From: Neurospora crassa OR74A
Lineage: Eukaryota > Ascomycota > Sordariomycetes > Sordariales > Sordariaceae
Length of the DNA stretch: 64,000 bases
NCBI RefSeq assembly: GCF_000182925.2
Contig: NC_026504.1
Span: forward strand, 2,046,001-2,110,000
Direction of reading: 5' to 3'
Shown: positions 1-10,680 of the stretch, piece by piece
Numbering within the stretch: position 1 is the stretch's first letter
How the letters are laid out: the number at the start of each line of letters is the position of its first letter
Position numbers and translations under genes: made by a program
The notes under the pieces: model-generated
The model's database searches: none
What the model saw: the letters and a program-made list of their open reading frames with translations, nothing else
Told to the model about the DNA's origin: nothing

Positions 1-700
1 TTGTTCTAATTAGAGTACGAACCGCCTACCCCGGCTCCGTACATACGGAGAGAATATAAGTCTTCTTAAGATTTTTAAGAGATAAAATACTTTACTTTAG
101 TTAGAGTACGAACCGCCTACTCTAGCCCCGTACTAAATATAGAGAGAATATTTAAATTTTTTTAAAATTTTTAAGAAATAAAATACTTCGCTTTAATTAA
201 AGTACGAACCGCCTACCCCAGCCCCATATATATAAAGAGAATATAAATCTTTTTAAAATTTCTAAAAGATAAAACACTTTGTTCTAATTAGAGTACGAAC
301 CGCCTACCCCAGCCTCGTATATACGGAGAGAATATTTAATAATCTTTTTAAAATTTCTAAAAAATAAAACACTTCGCTTTAATTAGAGTACGAACCGTCC
401 ACCCCGGCCCCGTACATACGGAGAGAATATTTAATAATCTTCTTAAGATTTTTGAGAAATAAAATACTTCGCTTTAATTAGAGTATAAATTGCCTACCCC
501 GGCCCTATACTAAATACAGAGAAAATACTTAAATCTTTTTAAGATTTCTAAGAAATAAAATACTTTACTTTAATTAGAGTACGAACTATCTACCCCGGCC
601 CCGTACTAAATATAGAAAGAATATTCAATAATCTTCTTAAAATTTAAGAGGTAGAAAAACTCTAACTTCGCTCTAATTAGAGTACAACCCCCTTTATTAA
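1..700. repeat. Tandem array, about 8 copies of a 91-103 bp unit
   Basis: A unit with the core TTAGAGTACGAACCGCCTAC followed by CCCGGCCCCGTAC recurs with its core near 12, 101, 195, 287, 382, 477, 572 and 675. Spacing is 90-96 bp, with a last step of about 103. Each unit continues with an AGAGAATAT element and then AAATAAAATACTT. Copies differ mainly by C/T and G/A changes, as expected for RIP acting on a tandem array. The array may extend left of the window. Confidence 0.85.
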
Positions 701-786
701 TAGGTATAGATATTAGACTTAAAATAGTCTTATATATTTAACTTCGCTTTAATTAAAATATAGTACTAATTTTAATTAGATAGAAT

Positions 787-1062
787 ATTTAGGTCGTTAG
801 ATTTTATTCTAATATAGTAGTAAATATACAAATAAGCGCTATAAATAATTCTAAATAAGGCTTATATACTATACTTTAGGCTATTTGGATTTTATTTTAA
901 TATAATAGTAAATATACGGATAGGCGCCGTAGGTAATTCTAAATAAGGTTTATACGTTATACCCCAAACCATTTAAATTTTATTCTAATATAATAGTAAA
1001 TATACCGATAAACGCCGTAAGTAATTATTAATAAGGCCCGTACGCGGTACCCTAGGCCCTAG
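787..1062. repeat. Second tandem array, 3 copies of an 88-bp unit
   Basis: The segment ATTTTATTCTAATATAGTAG followed by TAAATATAC and a GCGCY-containing tail begins at about 801, 889 and 977, giving a strict 88-bp period. The sequence is unrelated to the 91-103 bp array immediately to its left. Differences between copies are again mostly C/T and G/A transitions. Confidence 0.8.
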
Positions 1063-1286
1063 GTCTTTATCCTAATATTTAGAATTAACCCTAACCCTTA
1101 CTACTTCCCCTACCCCCTCCCCTCTTTAAAAACTATTTATTAAAATCGCCCTTACTTTTTATTCTAATACTAAAGTAAATAGAAGAGACGCTAATCTAGA
1201 GCGGCTTTAAACCCTCTTAAAAAGGTATAAGAATTACCTCCCCCCCTCTTCGCCCCAGTCCCTAAACTCTCCTTTCTATATATATA

Positions 1287-1351
1287 TACCGTCTAATACT
1301 TCGAATGAGTATTTATATAGTTAAAAATTTATTCGAAGTATTGGACGGTAT
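1287..1351. repeat. Short inverted repeat (hairpin) with 21-bp arms
   Basis: The sequence ATACCGTCTAATACTTCGAAT at 1287-1307 is matched, in reverse complement with one transition, by the segment at 1331-1351. The spacer is about 23 bp. Just downstream a direct repeat, TATTCCTTTTACTATARATTA, occurs at about 1351 and again at 1419. The arrangement could be the remnant of terminal inverted repeats of a small DNA transposon, but no transposase is readable. Confidence 0.7.
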
Positions 1352-2126
1352 ATTCCTTTTACTATAGATTAACAATATCGTTACTTAATTTAACGCTTAT
1401 TAAAGTGCTAAATAACGTATTCCTTTTACTATAAATTAGTAATAATTATTACGAAGTTTGTAAGGTACGGGGTTTATCCGTTAAATTTAATAGTTTACTA
1501 ACTTAACTTATAGGGAATTTAAATTAAACAATAAAAATAGTATTAATTTAAGCTTCAACGTCGATTTATATTTTAAGATAGTAATTATATTTGTTTATAT
1601 ATTTTATAATTAGCGCTATTTAAATTAGGATAAAGGAAGTACTTTTAATATTATTAAGGTTGAATAATTAGAGATTAACTATACCCTTCCCGGAATGCCG
1701 ATTTCTATATAAGAAGCGTACTTGTAGGAGCCTTAAACCGATTTATATTAGGCTATAAAACTTTCGGATAGGGATAATAAATATAGTAAGGTAAAATAGG
1801 CGGAGGATAGTAAAATATACTAAACATTAAACTTAGTATTAATATTAAACTCTAAGGTCGATAATATAAGTAGAGATAAAATTTAGTTTACTAAAGAACT
1901 AGGAGAGGGAATATAATAAAATAGTACTTTAAGGAATATATAAGTTTCTAAAAATTATAAAGTGTAAGGGTATGGAAGGGGAGTAGACAAGGTTAACGCT
2001 AGTAGTAAATACTAGAAGTAAGGAGTAAATTTATTAATTATAAACCTATATATACGTTTTTTACCTAATTAATAAGTCGAGCCTAACCTGCTATATTCGA
2101 TTAAAATATTATAATAGTTAAATACG

Positions 2127-2314
2127 GTTTTCGCTTTAATTAGAATCTAGTAAGCAACCTATATATTACTTATAAACAATTTTCGCTCTAATTAGAGTAA
2201 ATTCTAGACTATTATCTTTTATTCTAATTAGAGCGAATTTATTTACTTTAATTAAAGCGAAGGTTATTTATAAGTAATATATATAGGTTATTAAACTTTA
2301 ATTAGAGCGAGAAT
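2127..2314. repeat. Long inverted repeat, arms about 75 bp, loop 38 bp
   Basis: The arm at 2127-2202 is complementary to 2241-2314 with a handful of transition mismatches. The best core is 2153-2202 against 2241-2292, containing ACCTATATATTACTTATAAA and its complement. Both arms contain the palindromic box CTCTAATTAGAG or its RIP variant CTTTAATTAAAG. The structure could form a large cruciform or be two head-to-head repeat units. Confidence 0.8.
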
Positions 2315-4870
2315 TGAATAGTTTTAATTTAGATAAATAACCTACTTTAATTAAAGTAAAAGTAATTAAATATAAGAAGTACTTTAATAAATATATTAAC
2401 GCTAGTTAGTAGTTATATAATATTTAGTAGGGCGGGGATTAAAAATAGGGGTTAGGGTCGTAAAAATATAAGGAAGCGGGGGTAAAGTAAGTTGGATAGT
2501 ATTATTCCTACTATATACTATATCTTTAATAGAACTATTCTTATACTTACTATTCTAGTTTACTTTAATAACCGATAGTACTTTAATATACTCTACAAAA
2601 AAGTTAGGCCTATAAGTATTAAAGTGCTCCTAATCCTATAAAAGGGGTATATATATTATTAGGTCGTTTAATATATGTATTAAATCGTTTACTTTAATTA
2701 CGACTATAGTACATGTAATTTGCTAGAAGATTTCGGGTAGTAAAAGAATAGCGTAGGGTATTTAGAAATTAATATAATATAATACATATACCAATATAAT
2801 ACGCTTTAAGAAGAAGTTTTGGAGGTGTAATAAGAAAATACCGGCCTTAGAGGTATCGGATAGTGGGCTAAGCTTCTTCTTCGGCCTTTTAAATAACTAT
2901 TTAATCCGATTAAGGTAATAATTATACTTATTATAATATATAGTACGAATATAATTATTATAATTAATATAACCTTAGAGAATATAGAGAATGGCTTTGT
3001 AAAAATATTTTATATTTGCAATAATATATATATTAGGGTAATATATAATTAATTCAGCCCGTTATTTAATATTATACTTCGTTTATTTCCTCGGTTTAAT
3101 AGTCCTAAATATATTAAAATTAGGGTTTGTTATAAACGAAGGGCATTTAGACTAACTAAGTAGCTAAGATTGAACTATATTAAAGATTATATCTAATATA
3201 AATAATAATTTAGTATTATATATATATGAACAGTTATTATATAATTGGTTTTACAATAAAGACGGCCTTTTAAATATATATCTAAACTAATTGAAATATT
3301 AATAAGGTACAAAGAAATAGGCAATACCCTCTCTACTAACACGAATAGCGTAATTAAAATATTATTATAAATCTGTAATATCCTTAAACGTAACTTTATT
3401 ATATTATATAACTCGGGCTATATTAAGTATATTTATACCTATCCCTAATATAATTATCGATATAATAATATAGTATTGGGAATTAGGGGTAATAAATTAT
3501 TAATATAAACGTTCTTAATTAGGGGGGCGGATATAAGAGTAGTAAATTTAAACTACTATAAGCACTTCGGTTCTAATATAGAAATTACATTTAATTATAA
3601 TACGGATAAGATGCTTCTTTACTTTACTAATTAGGTCCTTACTATCGATGTAAATAATAGTTTTAGGGATTATTACCCCTACTATAGGGATGAAGAGAAA
3701 TTTAAGTTACTTAAAAGTTTAATTTTCGCTAAGTAGAATATAATCGAAAACTATACTAATATTAAGGCGGTCGATTAAAGTACGGATAATACGTAGGGAG
3801 TTAGAAGATTCCCTAAATTTATAAAAATTAGCGTATTATTATATATAAACCTTGGATTCTCTAATTAATATAGTTATATAACCGAATTAAAAAATAGAGA
3901 AGGGAAGGGTCCGGTAGAGTTAAAAGAGATTAGAGAATTTAATACGGAAGTTGTACTATTAGTAGATTATATAAAATTTATTTATAATTATAAATACTAT
4001 ACGGGCGGCGAATTCCGAATTGCGAAGGATTTTAAGGAATTAATAGTAAAGAGCCTACTTAGGCCCGAGGAGGATATACGTAAAATATTTAGTATATATA
4101 TAGTCCTATATTATATAAGTTTAAGTATATTAATTAAATACTTTATATTTAGAATAGTAATTACTAAATATACTTTATAAAAGTCTTAATTAATAAGTAA
4201 AAGCTTAGCATTAGGGTACTTTATAATAACGTCCCTCTATTCCTAATTAAGACGGTTTAAGGGAATAATTTGTAAAATAATTTTATTTAGTAAAATTATT
4301 AATATTATTTGAAGTATAATACTCTTATTAAAATTAATTACTACTATAAAAATAGTATTACTAGAACGGTATATAATACGACGGATATATTTAACCTATT
4401 CTAAACGAGGTTTATGGCGGTTAGAATTTATAATTAATTGAAAGATTGGATTAAGTAGAAGTTGGACGATAGTATATATAAAACGAATTTAAAATCTAAA
4501 ATATTTTATTAGGTATATATATTTAACAATAATAGCGATATATTCGTACGATGTTAATCCGGGAGAGGGCGAAATAGCGAAGTTGGAATAAGTTTTAAAG
4601 TATTGAATAAACCCTAAAATTTCGTTGAAGGTAGAATTAAACTAGGCTATATTTAATATTAAATTTTAGATTAATATAATAAAGAATAAATAAAATATAA
4701 TACTTATTTCTTAGGATGGTAATTATAGCGTTTAACGAAGGAACGCCTTAGACTTTGTTTAATAATGAATATTAATTATAGTAAAAAAAAAAAAGTTGCG
4801 AAATTAAAGGTAGGATTGATATTAAACTCAATAATTAAATTAGGTTTAGGTATTGGTTGTAGTTATAGAG

Positions 4871-7725
4871 ATATCTGCGAGTGATATGCTTGAGTAGAGT
4901 TTTGTTTGTATGGGAATAATAGCGTTTGACGGCCAAAATGCTCAAAATTGACACAGACCTCCTCTCACAAAGTTCGAGGAGACCCACATTTTATGTGGGG
5001 CGGGGGAACGGAGGCAGATGGGGTCTGTTCAGAGACTACCCCGCCCTATCCACGCGTTTTGGAACGCCCAGTTAACGTAACATTTATACACTCATTAGTT
5101 TCCCCGATACATAGGCGGTGAACCGTTAAGTTCCTTTCCATTTCTTCTCATCTCCTATTTGCCTGCATAGTAGTTTAGGGGTCCTGGCTTTTGCAAGCGT
5201 ATGCCTAAAGACAGCCTGGGGATGACTTGAAGCCTCCGCACCCAAGCAGCCATACACTACAACGCATGAATAAACCCTGGACAAGTAGACCTGTGCGAGC
5301 AAGGGGAAATACCAGCATAACCCGACACCTTGGGTTGGTACTGTGTGTAGTATGTCTTGTCGGTATTTGGCCAAAACCACCCCCCTTTTTTGCCTGTTCA
5401 CGGAGACCCCTCGGCCCCCTCTAGCAGTATGTGGAGGATCGTGATGATGTTTTTTGGGGCACGGCTCCAACCCGTTTTTGACGGTGGAGCACGAAGCATC
5501 CGCTAGGAACCTGGAAGCGTCTAGAAAGCGGATGCCCACATCCACGTCATTCCGCAACCAAATGGGAGCCACTTTCGACGCCGAAGCGTGTCATAATCCG
5601 GGCGAGCCACAAAAGGACGTTTCAAACCTCACCGTCGTCAGAATCCAAGTGTGGACTGGATCACAGATATCGCCCTTACTCCTATCTCAAGGAGCCAATG
5701 AGGAAGCATGCGCAAACGTTCTTTGTGCGGCTGAGTGTCTCCCGTCTGTCTCGCCGAACGACAGCTGCTTCGATCCCTGAAAGGCAAGAAGCTTAGGTGG
5801 AGTTGAAAGTTGATAGGACTCCAGTGGAAATCGACACAGTGTCGCACACGGTAGGACGGGACGAGAGTACTTATTCACGCTCCATAAGTATGCATCACCG
5901 CCAGCAACCAACTTGACAATGCGAAAGAGCTGAGTAATCATCGAATTTTGCTCACATTCTGACCATGGCTTTTGAAGAAAGTGAAAAGATACAGTACGTT
6001 TTGCAGCCGACCGGGAACTGTAGCCCGATATGTCACTACGATATAGTCGACCTCTGTTACCGTTCGTGGAGTCAGTGTCACTTGCTTCTTTTGTTTTGAA
6101 AACAAGAGTAAGGCCATCTCATAGCCTCGCCCGGGTGGAGTATATGTCAGTTCCTTTCTGTATCGATAGTATAGACATACATTTCGATCTGGAGCGATAG
6201 TCGGTTGCGTTCCCAAACGCTCACCTGATTCCATCTTCAACGTACGATCGAGATTGAATCACTTCGTTCTTCTACAGAACTTGAAAGGACATATGTAAAG
6301 ATCGTAGGTGAGCAAGGCTATTGGTGAATGGCGCAGGTCACTTAAGATGGAAAGCCATCTTCTCTTTCCTTAGCAGCGATCCACCGCAGACAGCGTTGTT
6401 ATTGTAACATGCCCAATATCAGAAACGTGTGAAGGGAAAGAACGAGCAGTTGCTCAGCTATAAAAGAAAGCAGCAATAGGTAGTTCCACAACTCACTTGT
6501 TCGTTCTTTCACTTCTTTGACAATTGAGAGCCTTCGCAACAACCCGGTAGCCTTCCCCGGAAAGATCGACTCGGAACGCGCTCGAAGACTCCGAATCTGT
6601 CGGGCCAAGACACAACTTGAAAATCTCCGTGGAAGACACGACGTTGTACCTGTCTTTCTGACTAGAATACCTAGCGAGGTAAGTTCAAGTCGATAGACTA
6701 TCACCAACCTTACAACCGCTCCCATGATGCACATCGATGCTGGCCTCATCGCATTGACTGCGCCGCACTGTGCTTCCCTGTTGCTTGAGCTTCTCCACGC
6801 TCCTTTCCCCTTCGGTGGATCCCAAATGGCAGGACAAGCGGACAGACCTTGGCGTTTGCGACGATGATGGCGTATCCCTGAGCCGTTGCCACTTGCGAAT
6901 GTTCAGTGGTTGATGTCCGCGCCTCCCCTCATTTCAGCGGGCAGCGCTTGACGCTCGCTTGCTAAGGTGCGGTTCAGGCGGTTGCAACTGTGTCCGATTC
7001 GGCCCTCTGTTCAGTGAAGGTGCGTTCGGAGGGGTCGTATATAAGAGGTACCGAGGGGTGGTATAAAACACAGGCCCGAGCGGACGGACTGAGCCTGGAG
7101 GCCCAAAGTTTGGCTTCCAAGTTGTTGAAAGACCCGGACCCCCGCCTGGGGGCACTGCGCTGGGCGGGCTGCTTGCACCTGCCCACACGGCACTGGCCAG
7201 GCTGGGTGGTAGGTACATGCTGCCTACCCCAGTTGGCACTCGTCCGTTGTCCACCTCGGCGATTGGGAAGCGTAAGAGTGACAACTGGAAGCTGGAACTC
7301 GCCTTGCCTCCAGGTGGAGGGTAGGTACTATGGGGACGTACCGGATGTACCCTGGGCCAAAGCCGCCACGCCTGCCTTTCGTTTAATTCCCCGAACGGTA
7401 GCAAAAAATATTTGAAATTTGGAGCGCGCCGACTCACCAACACCTGATCCTTTCCTTTTTCTTCCTCTCTTCTTCCCGTCAACCATTCAAGCAATCTGAA
7501 GTCCGCTCAAACCACCTTCAACCAACCCCCCCCTCAAGCTATCTAGGGCACCAAGCTACCCTTCTGACTCCCCCTCAGACCCAGAGTTCAACCTTTCTCG
7601 TCCGTGAACGTCCTTACAACACCCCAGGCGCTCATCTCCCTATCCAAACGAGTCCAACGCTCACGTCACCTCCTGTGGATCACCTACTCCAACCAAGTCA
7701 ACTTTCGACATCACAATCAATCACC
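4871..7725. other. Spacer without a supportable gene
   Basis: Composition is normal and both strands hold ORFs up to 186 codons, but none shows a recognisable family, a coherent exon chain or a convincing start. A stretch at about 6482-6668 has an exon-like forward frame ending in a GTAAGT donor and is described among the findings. From about 7430 the sequence becomes CT-rich, which is typical of the promoter and 5' leader of the next gene. Confidence 0.6.
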
Positions 7726-9246
7726 ATGTCTGCTGTCGTGGAGAAAATCACTGACGCTGCTGCCGCCGCCGTCAACGACGTTACCAACGCTCTGGCCAAC
7801 ACCTCTCTGACTGGCAACAAGTCCGCTGACGAGAAGCCCGCCGCCAACGATGCTGTCCTTGCCAGCGCTGCCGAAGGTCGCCGCCTCTACATCGGCAACC
7901 TTGCCTATGCGACAACGGAGGGGGAGTTGAAAGAATTCTTCAAGGGCTACCTTGTGTAAGTTTGGCTCGTCCCGCCTACCCTTTTTCCCTTTGTCGTTGT
8001 CTGCCCTTGTCCTCTCACCGCCTTTGCATTGTTTCCCTGCATCCCGCTTCCCCGCCTTGTTTGGATTGTATTTACGCGGCTGGAAGCAGTTGCCCGCCAC
8101 AAACCTCACATTCCCCTTCCCGTTTCCATCATGTTGCCTTGTTTAGGCCCTTTGGCCCTTTGACGTCACGTCATCCACCTCGCTCCTCTGGCTGTGAGAG
8201 TGGGCCGCTTGCAGGGCCGTAGGGTGGGGTTGACATCCGGGTTTCTTGGTCCCGTGTTACGTGTGCTCGTCCGTTACTAACCAGTTTCGTTGCGCGCAGT
8301 GAGTCTGTTTCCATTCCCAAGAACCCTCGCACCGACCGCCCTGTCGGCTACGCCTTCGTCGACCTCTCTACCCCTAGCGAGGCTGAGCGTGCCATCGCTG
8401 AGCTCTCCGGCAAGGAGATCCTCGAGCGCAAGGTCTCCGTCCAGCTCGCTCGCAAGCCCGAGTCTAACGAGAAGGCCGAGGGTGCCAACGGTGAGGGCCA
8501 TGAGGGCACTCGCCGCCGCCAGTCCACTCGTGGCCGCGGTCGCGCCGGTCGTGGCCGTGGCGGACGCGCTCGTGGCGATCGTGTAAGTTCCATTACATCA
8601 TCTGTGAAGTGGACAGAGAAACTGACATCCCGACCTAGGGCGAGAAGAAGGAGGAGGGTGCCGAGGGCTCCACTTCCCCTGCTACCGAGGCTCTGAAGGA
8701 CATCACCAACGAGACTCACAACAGCGACAACAAGGCCGGCAAGCCCCACAACCGCTCTCCCCGTGAGCGCCGCGAGCGCGGCCCCCCGGCTGACGGTATT
8801 CCTTCCAAGACCAAGGTCATGGTCGCCAACCTTCCCTACGACCTGACCGAGGAGAAGGTGAGTTTTTGTGCCGACCTATGCCATGACTGGAGACATGCTA
8901 ACTCTTTCCACAGCTTAAGGAACTTTTCGCTGCTTACCAGCCTTCCTCCGCGAAGATTGCTCTTCGCCCCATCCCTCGCTTCATGATTAAGAAGCTTCAG
9001 GCCCGGGGTGAGCCCCGCAAGGGCCGTGGCTTCGGCTTCGTTACCCTCGCCTCGGAGGAGCTCCAGCAGAAGGCTGTCGCTGAGATGAACGGCAAGGAGA
9101 TCGAGGGCCGCGAGATCGCTGTCAAGGTCGCCATCGATAGCCCCGACAAGACCGACGAGGAGGCCAACGAACCCGAGGGCGAGGCCCAGGCCCCCACCAA
9201 CGGCACTACCGAGCAGGCTGGCGCTGCTGTCACTGCCTCTGCTTAA
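7726..9246 (+). CDS. sbp1: Two-RRM, RGG-containing RNA-binding protein (Sbp1-like)
   Basis: Four exons (7726-7955, 8300-8582, 8639-8857, 8914-9246) give 354 residues. RRM1 has RNP2 LYIGNL at 54-59 and RNP1-type VGYAFVDL at 92-99. A basic RG-rich linker with repeated RGRG motifs fills about 147-171. RRM2 has VMVANL at 231-236 and RGFGFVTL at 282-289. The order RRM-RGG-RRM is that of yeast Sbp1, an mRNA-binding protein that represses translation and promotes decapping, so a cytoplasmic mRNA role is inferred. The start follows a CACC context (CACCATG) and heads an alanine-rich N-terminus. Intron 1 is unusually long here (344 bp). A possible polyadenylation signal, AATAAA, lies at 9286-9291. The family is sure; orthology to Sbp1 is less so. 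Confidence 0.85.
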
Positions 9247-10680
9247 ACACTCCATTTGATGACGAGATGAGTGTGCGCACAAGTTAATAAAGATTTCGGT
9301 CACAGACACTACTTTAATCTCGACCGACACATGTCTTATGTTTTACTGGGCGCATGCATTTTTACCCTCACGATTTTGGCACGGAACGAATGATTTTCTT
9401 TTTATGGCGGGATCTGCAAGTGGGTATGAAAGCGGGAAGATTGGGCGGTGGGATAATGTGATCATGTCTGGCGTCACGGGTTATGGGGGTTTGCAAAGGC
9501 CTCAAATCGCTGGTAGACTTCAGGCATCGTTATCCTGCGGCTCTTTGCAGGCAACAAAAATCTAATATTTTTCATGACTTGTCTTCTTCATTTATGTGTT
9601 ATGGATCATCTTTTATCTCAGGGTCGCTTACATTCATCTAGTGTTTTCAAACTCTCATGTTTGCAGGAGATGGTCAGTCAAATCGGTCTAGGAATAGGAA
9701 AATAAGCATGATCGGGCCAAGAAGTCATTGATATGTCATGTTTAATTAATAGGAACGCCAACGGGTAAAGTGGTTTGTGATAGATACGTGTCCAGTCATC
9801 CTCAACATGGGAATCACCTAATTGTGAGGCGTAGAAGTAGTGTTGGAGGGAACTAATGGATCCACTGCCCGTGCCTTGCGTGCCTTGATGGGTGGTTGTG
9901 ACAAAGTTGGGGACGGACAGTTGCAGATGTTCCTGCAGGCCAGAGAGGGGCAGCTCCCCGTTAACAAGCGGTCCCCTGAAACGCCCCTGATCTTTATTCG
10001 CAGTGCGTGACGAATGATGAGAAAAGGCCAGGTCTGGACCTTTGCATAAAACATGGTACCTACCTAGGTAGATATGAATGGTCGACATAACGGAAGGTAG
10101 GATCCTGAAGGTTGGATGGACGGACGAGCTGGCTTGTGTACACGCACCATGCACTGTGGCCTCGATGAATACTCTTATGGCTTGTGAATTTCAATTCGGT
10201 TAGGTTGTTGCTTGAATCACGTAACTGATCATATCTTAGCAAATCTAAAATGCAGTCCCAAACTCAAGTTGTAGTAATTCGTCGGGTAGATGGAACGTGA
10301 CCTAATGATCAGCATGCCTCGATCTTCCAACACTTCGGGTCGGGTTTCCGTCCTGGCTGGTCGCTCCAGTGCCACTAAAACGAAGGAAGGTAGCCGTCCG
10401 AGGTAAACCAACTGCTGAAGCGTAGGGCAGGGGGTGCCTGCAATAGCGCGGGCGACTTCATCATTCAAGTCGCCAATTGTCTGTCTGACTGATTGTCCAC
10501 CAGACAACCCCTACTGTAATCCGAAACATCACGCGACGCAACATAGCGCAAGGAATCCAAAGACGGCGAACTTCTTCTTCCAATTTGCTTCGACGAGACT
10601 CTGCTCTCAAGTAGGCCGTCCCAGCGAGGAATCACGTAACCGGTCGGTTCGCGCACAATTGCACGTACAAGTTGCCCACC
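9247..10680. other. Spacer between the RRM gene and the Arf-GAP gene
   Basis: About 1.4 kb contains the 3' region of the RRM gene and the promoter of the Arf-GAP gene. No coding frame is convincing. A GGTACCTACCTAGGTA element, one of several GGTACCTA-type palindromes in this window, lies at about 10055-10070. Confidence 0.55.

Larger units (their letters stand above)
1..4870. repeat. RIP-mutated AT-rich repeat block
   Basis: The block is AT-rich and almost lacks CpA and TpG dinucleotides, while TpA is very abundant and CpG and CpC persist. This is the pattern left by repeat-induced point mutation, which converts CpA to TpA on both strands of duplicated DNA in Sordariomycetes. All frames are full of stops and no long ORF survives. 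The composition changes near 4870, where ordinary CpA/TpG-containing sequence resumes. The block probably holds dead transposon copies, but they are too mutated for me to name a family. It contains the two tandem arrays, hairpin and inverted repeat listed separately. Confidence 0.9.

Noticed and set aside
1-700. CRISPR array
   Set aside because: The units are near-identical over their full length with no distinct spacers, and the genome is eukaryotic.
5126-5572. Reverse-strand ORF of 148 codons
   Set aside because: No recognisable domain, no supporting exon chain, and a competing forward ORF of similar length overlaps it; likely chance.
5938-6240. Reverse-strand ORF of 100 codons with protein-like composition
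   Set aside because: It begins at TTG rather than ATG, lacks family resemblance and has no flanking exons I could join.
6934-7494. Reverse-strand ORF of 186 codons upstream of the RRM gene
   Set aside because: Proline-rich translation of a CT-rich promoter; composition is explained by the pyrimidine bias.
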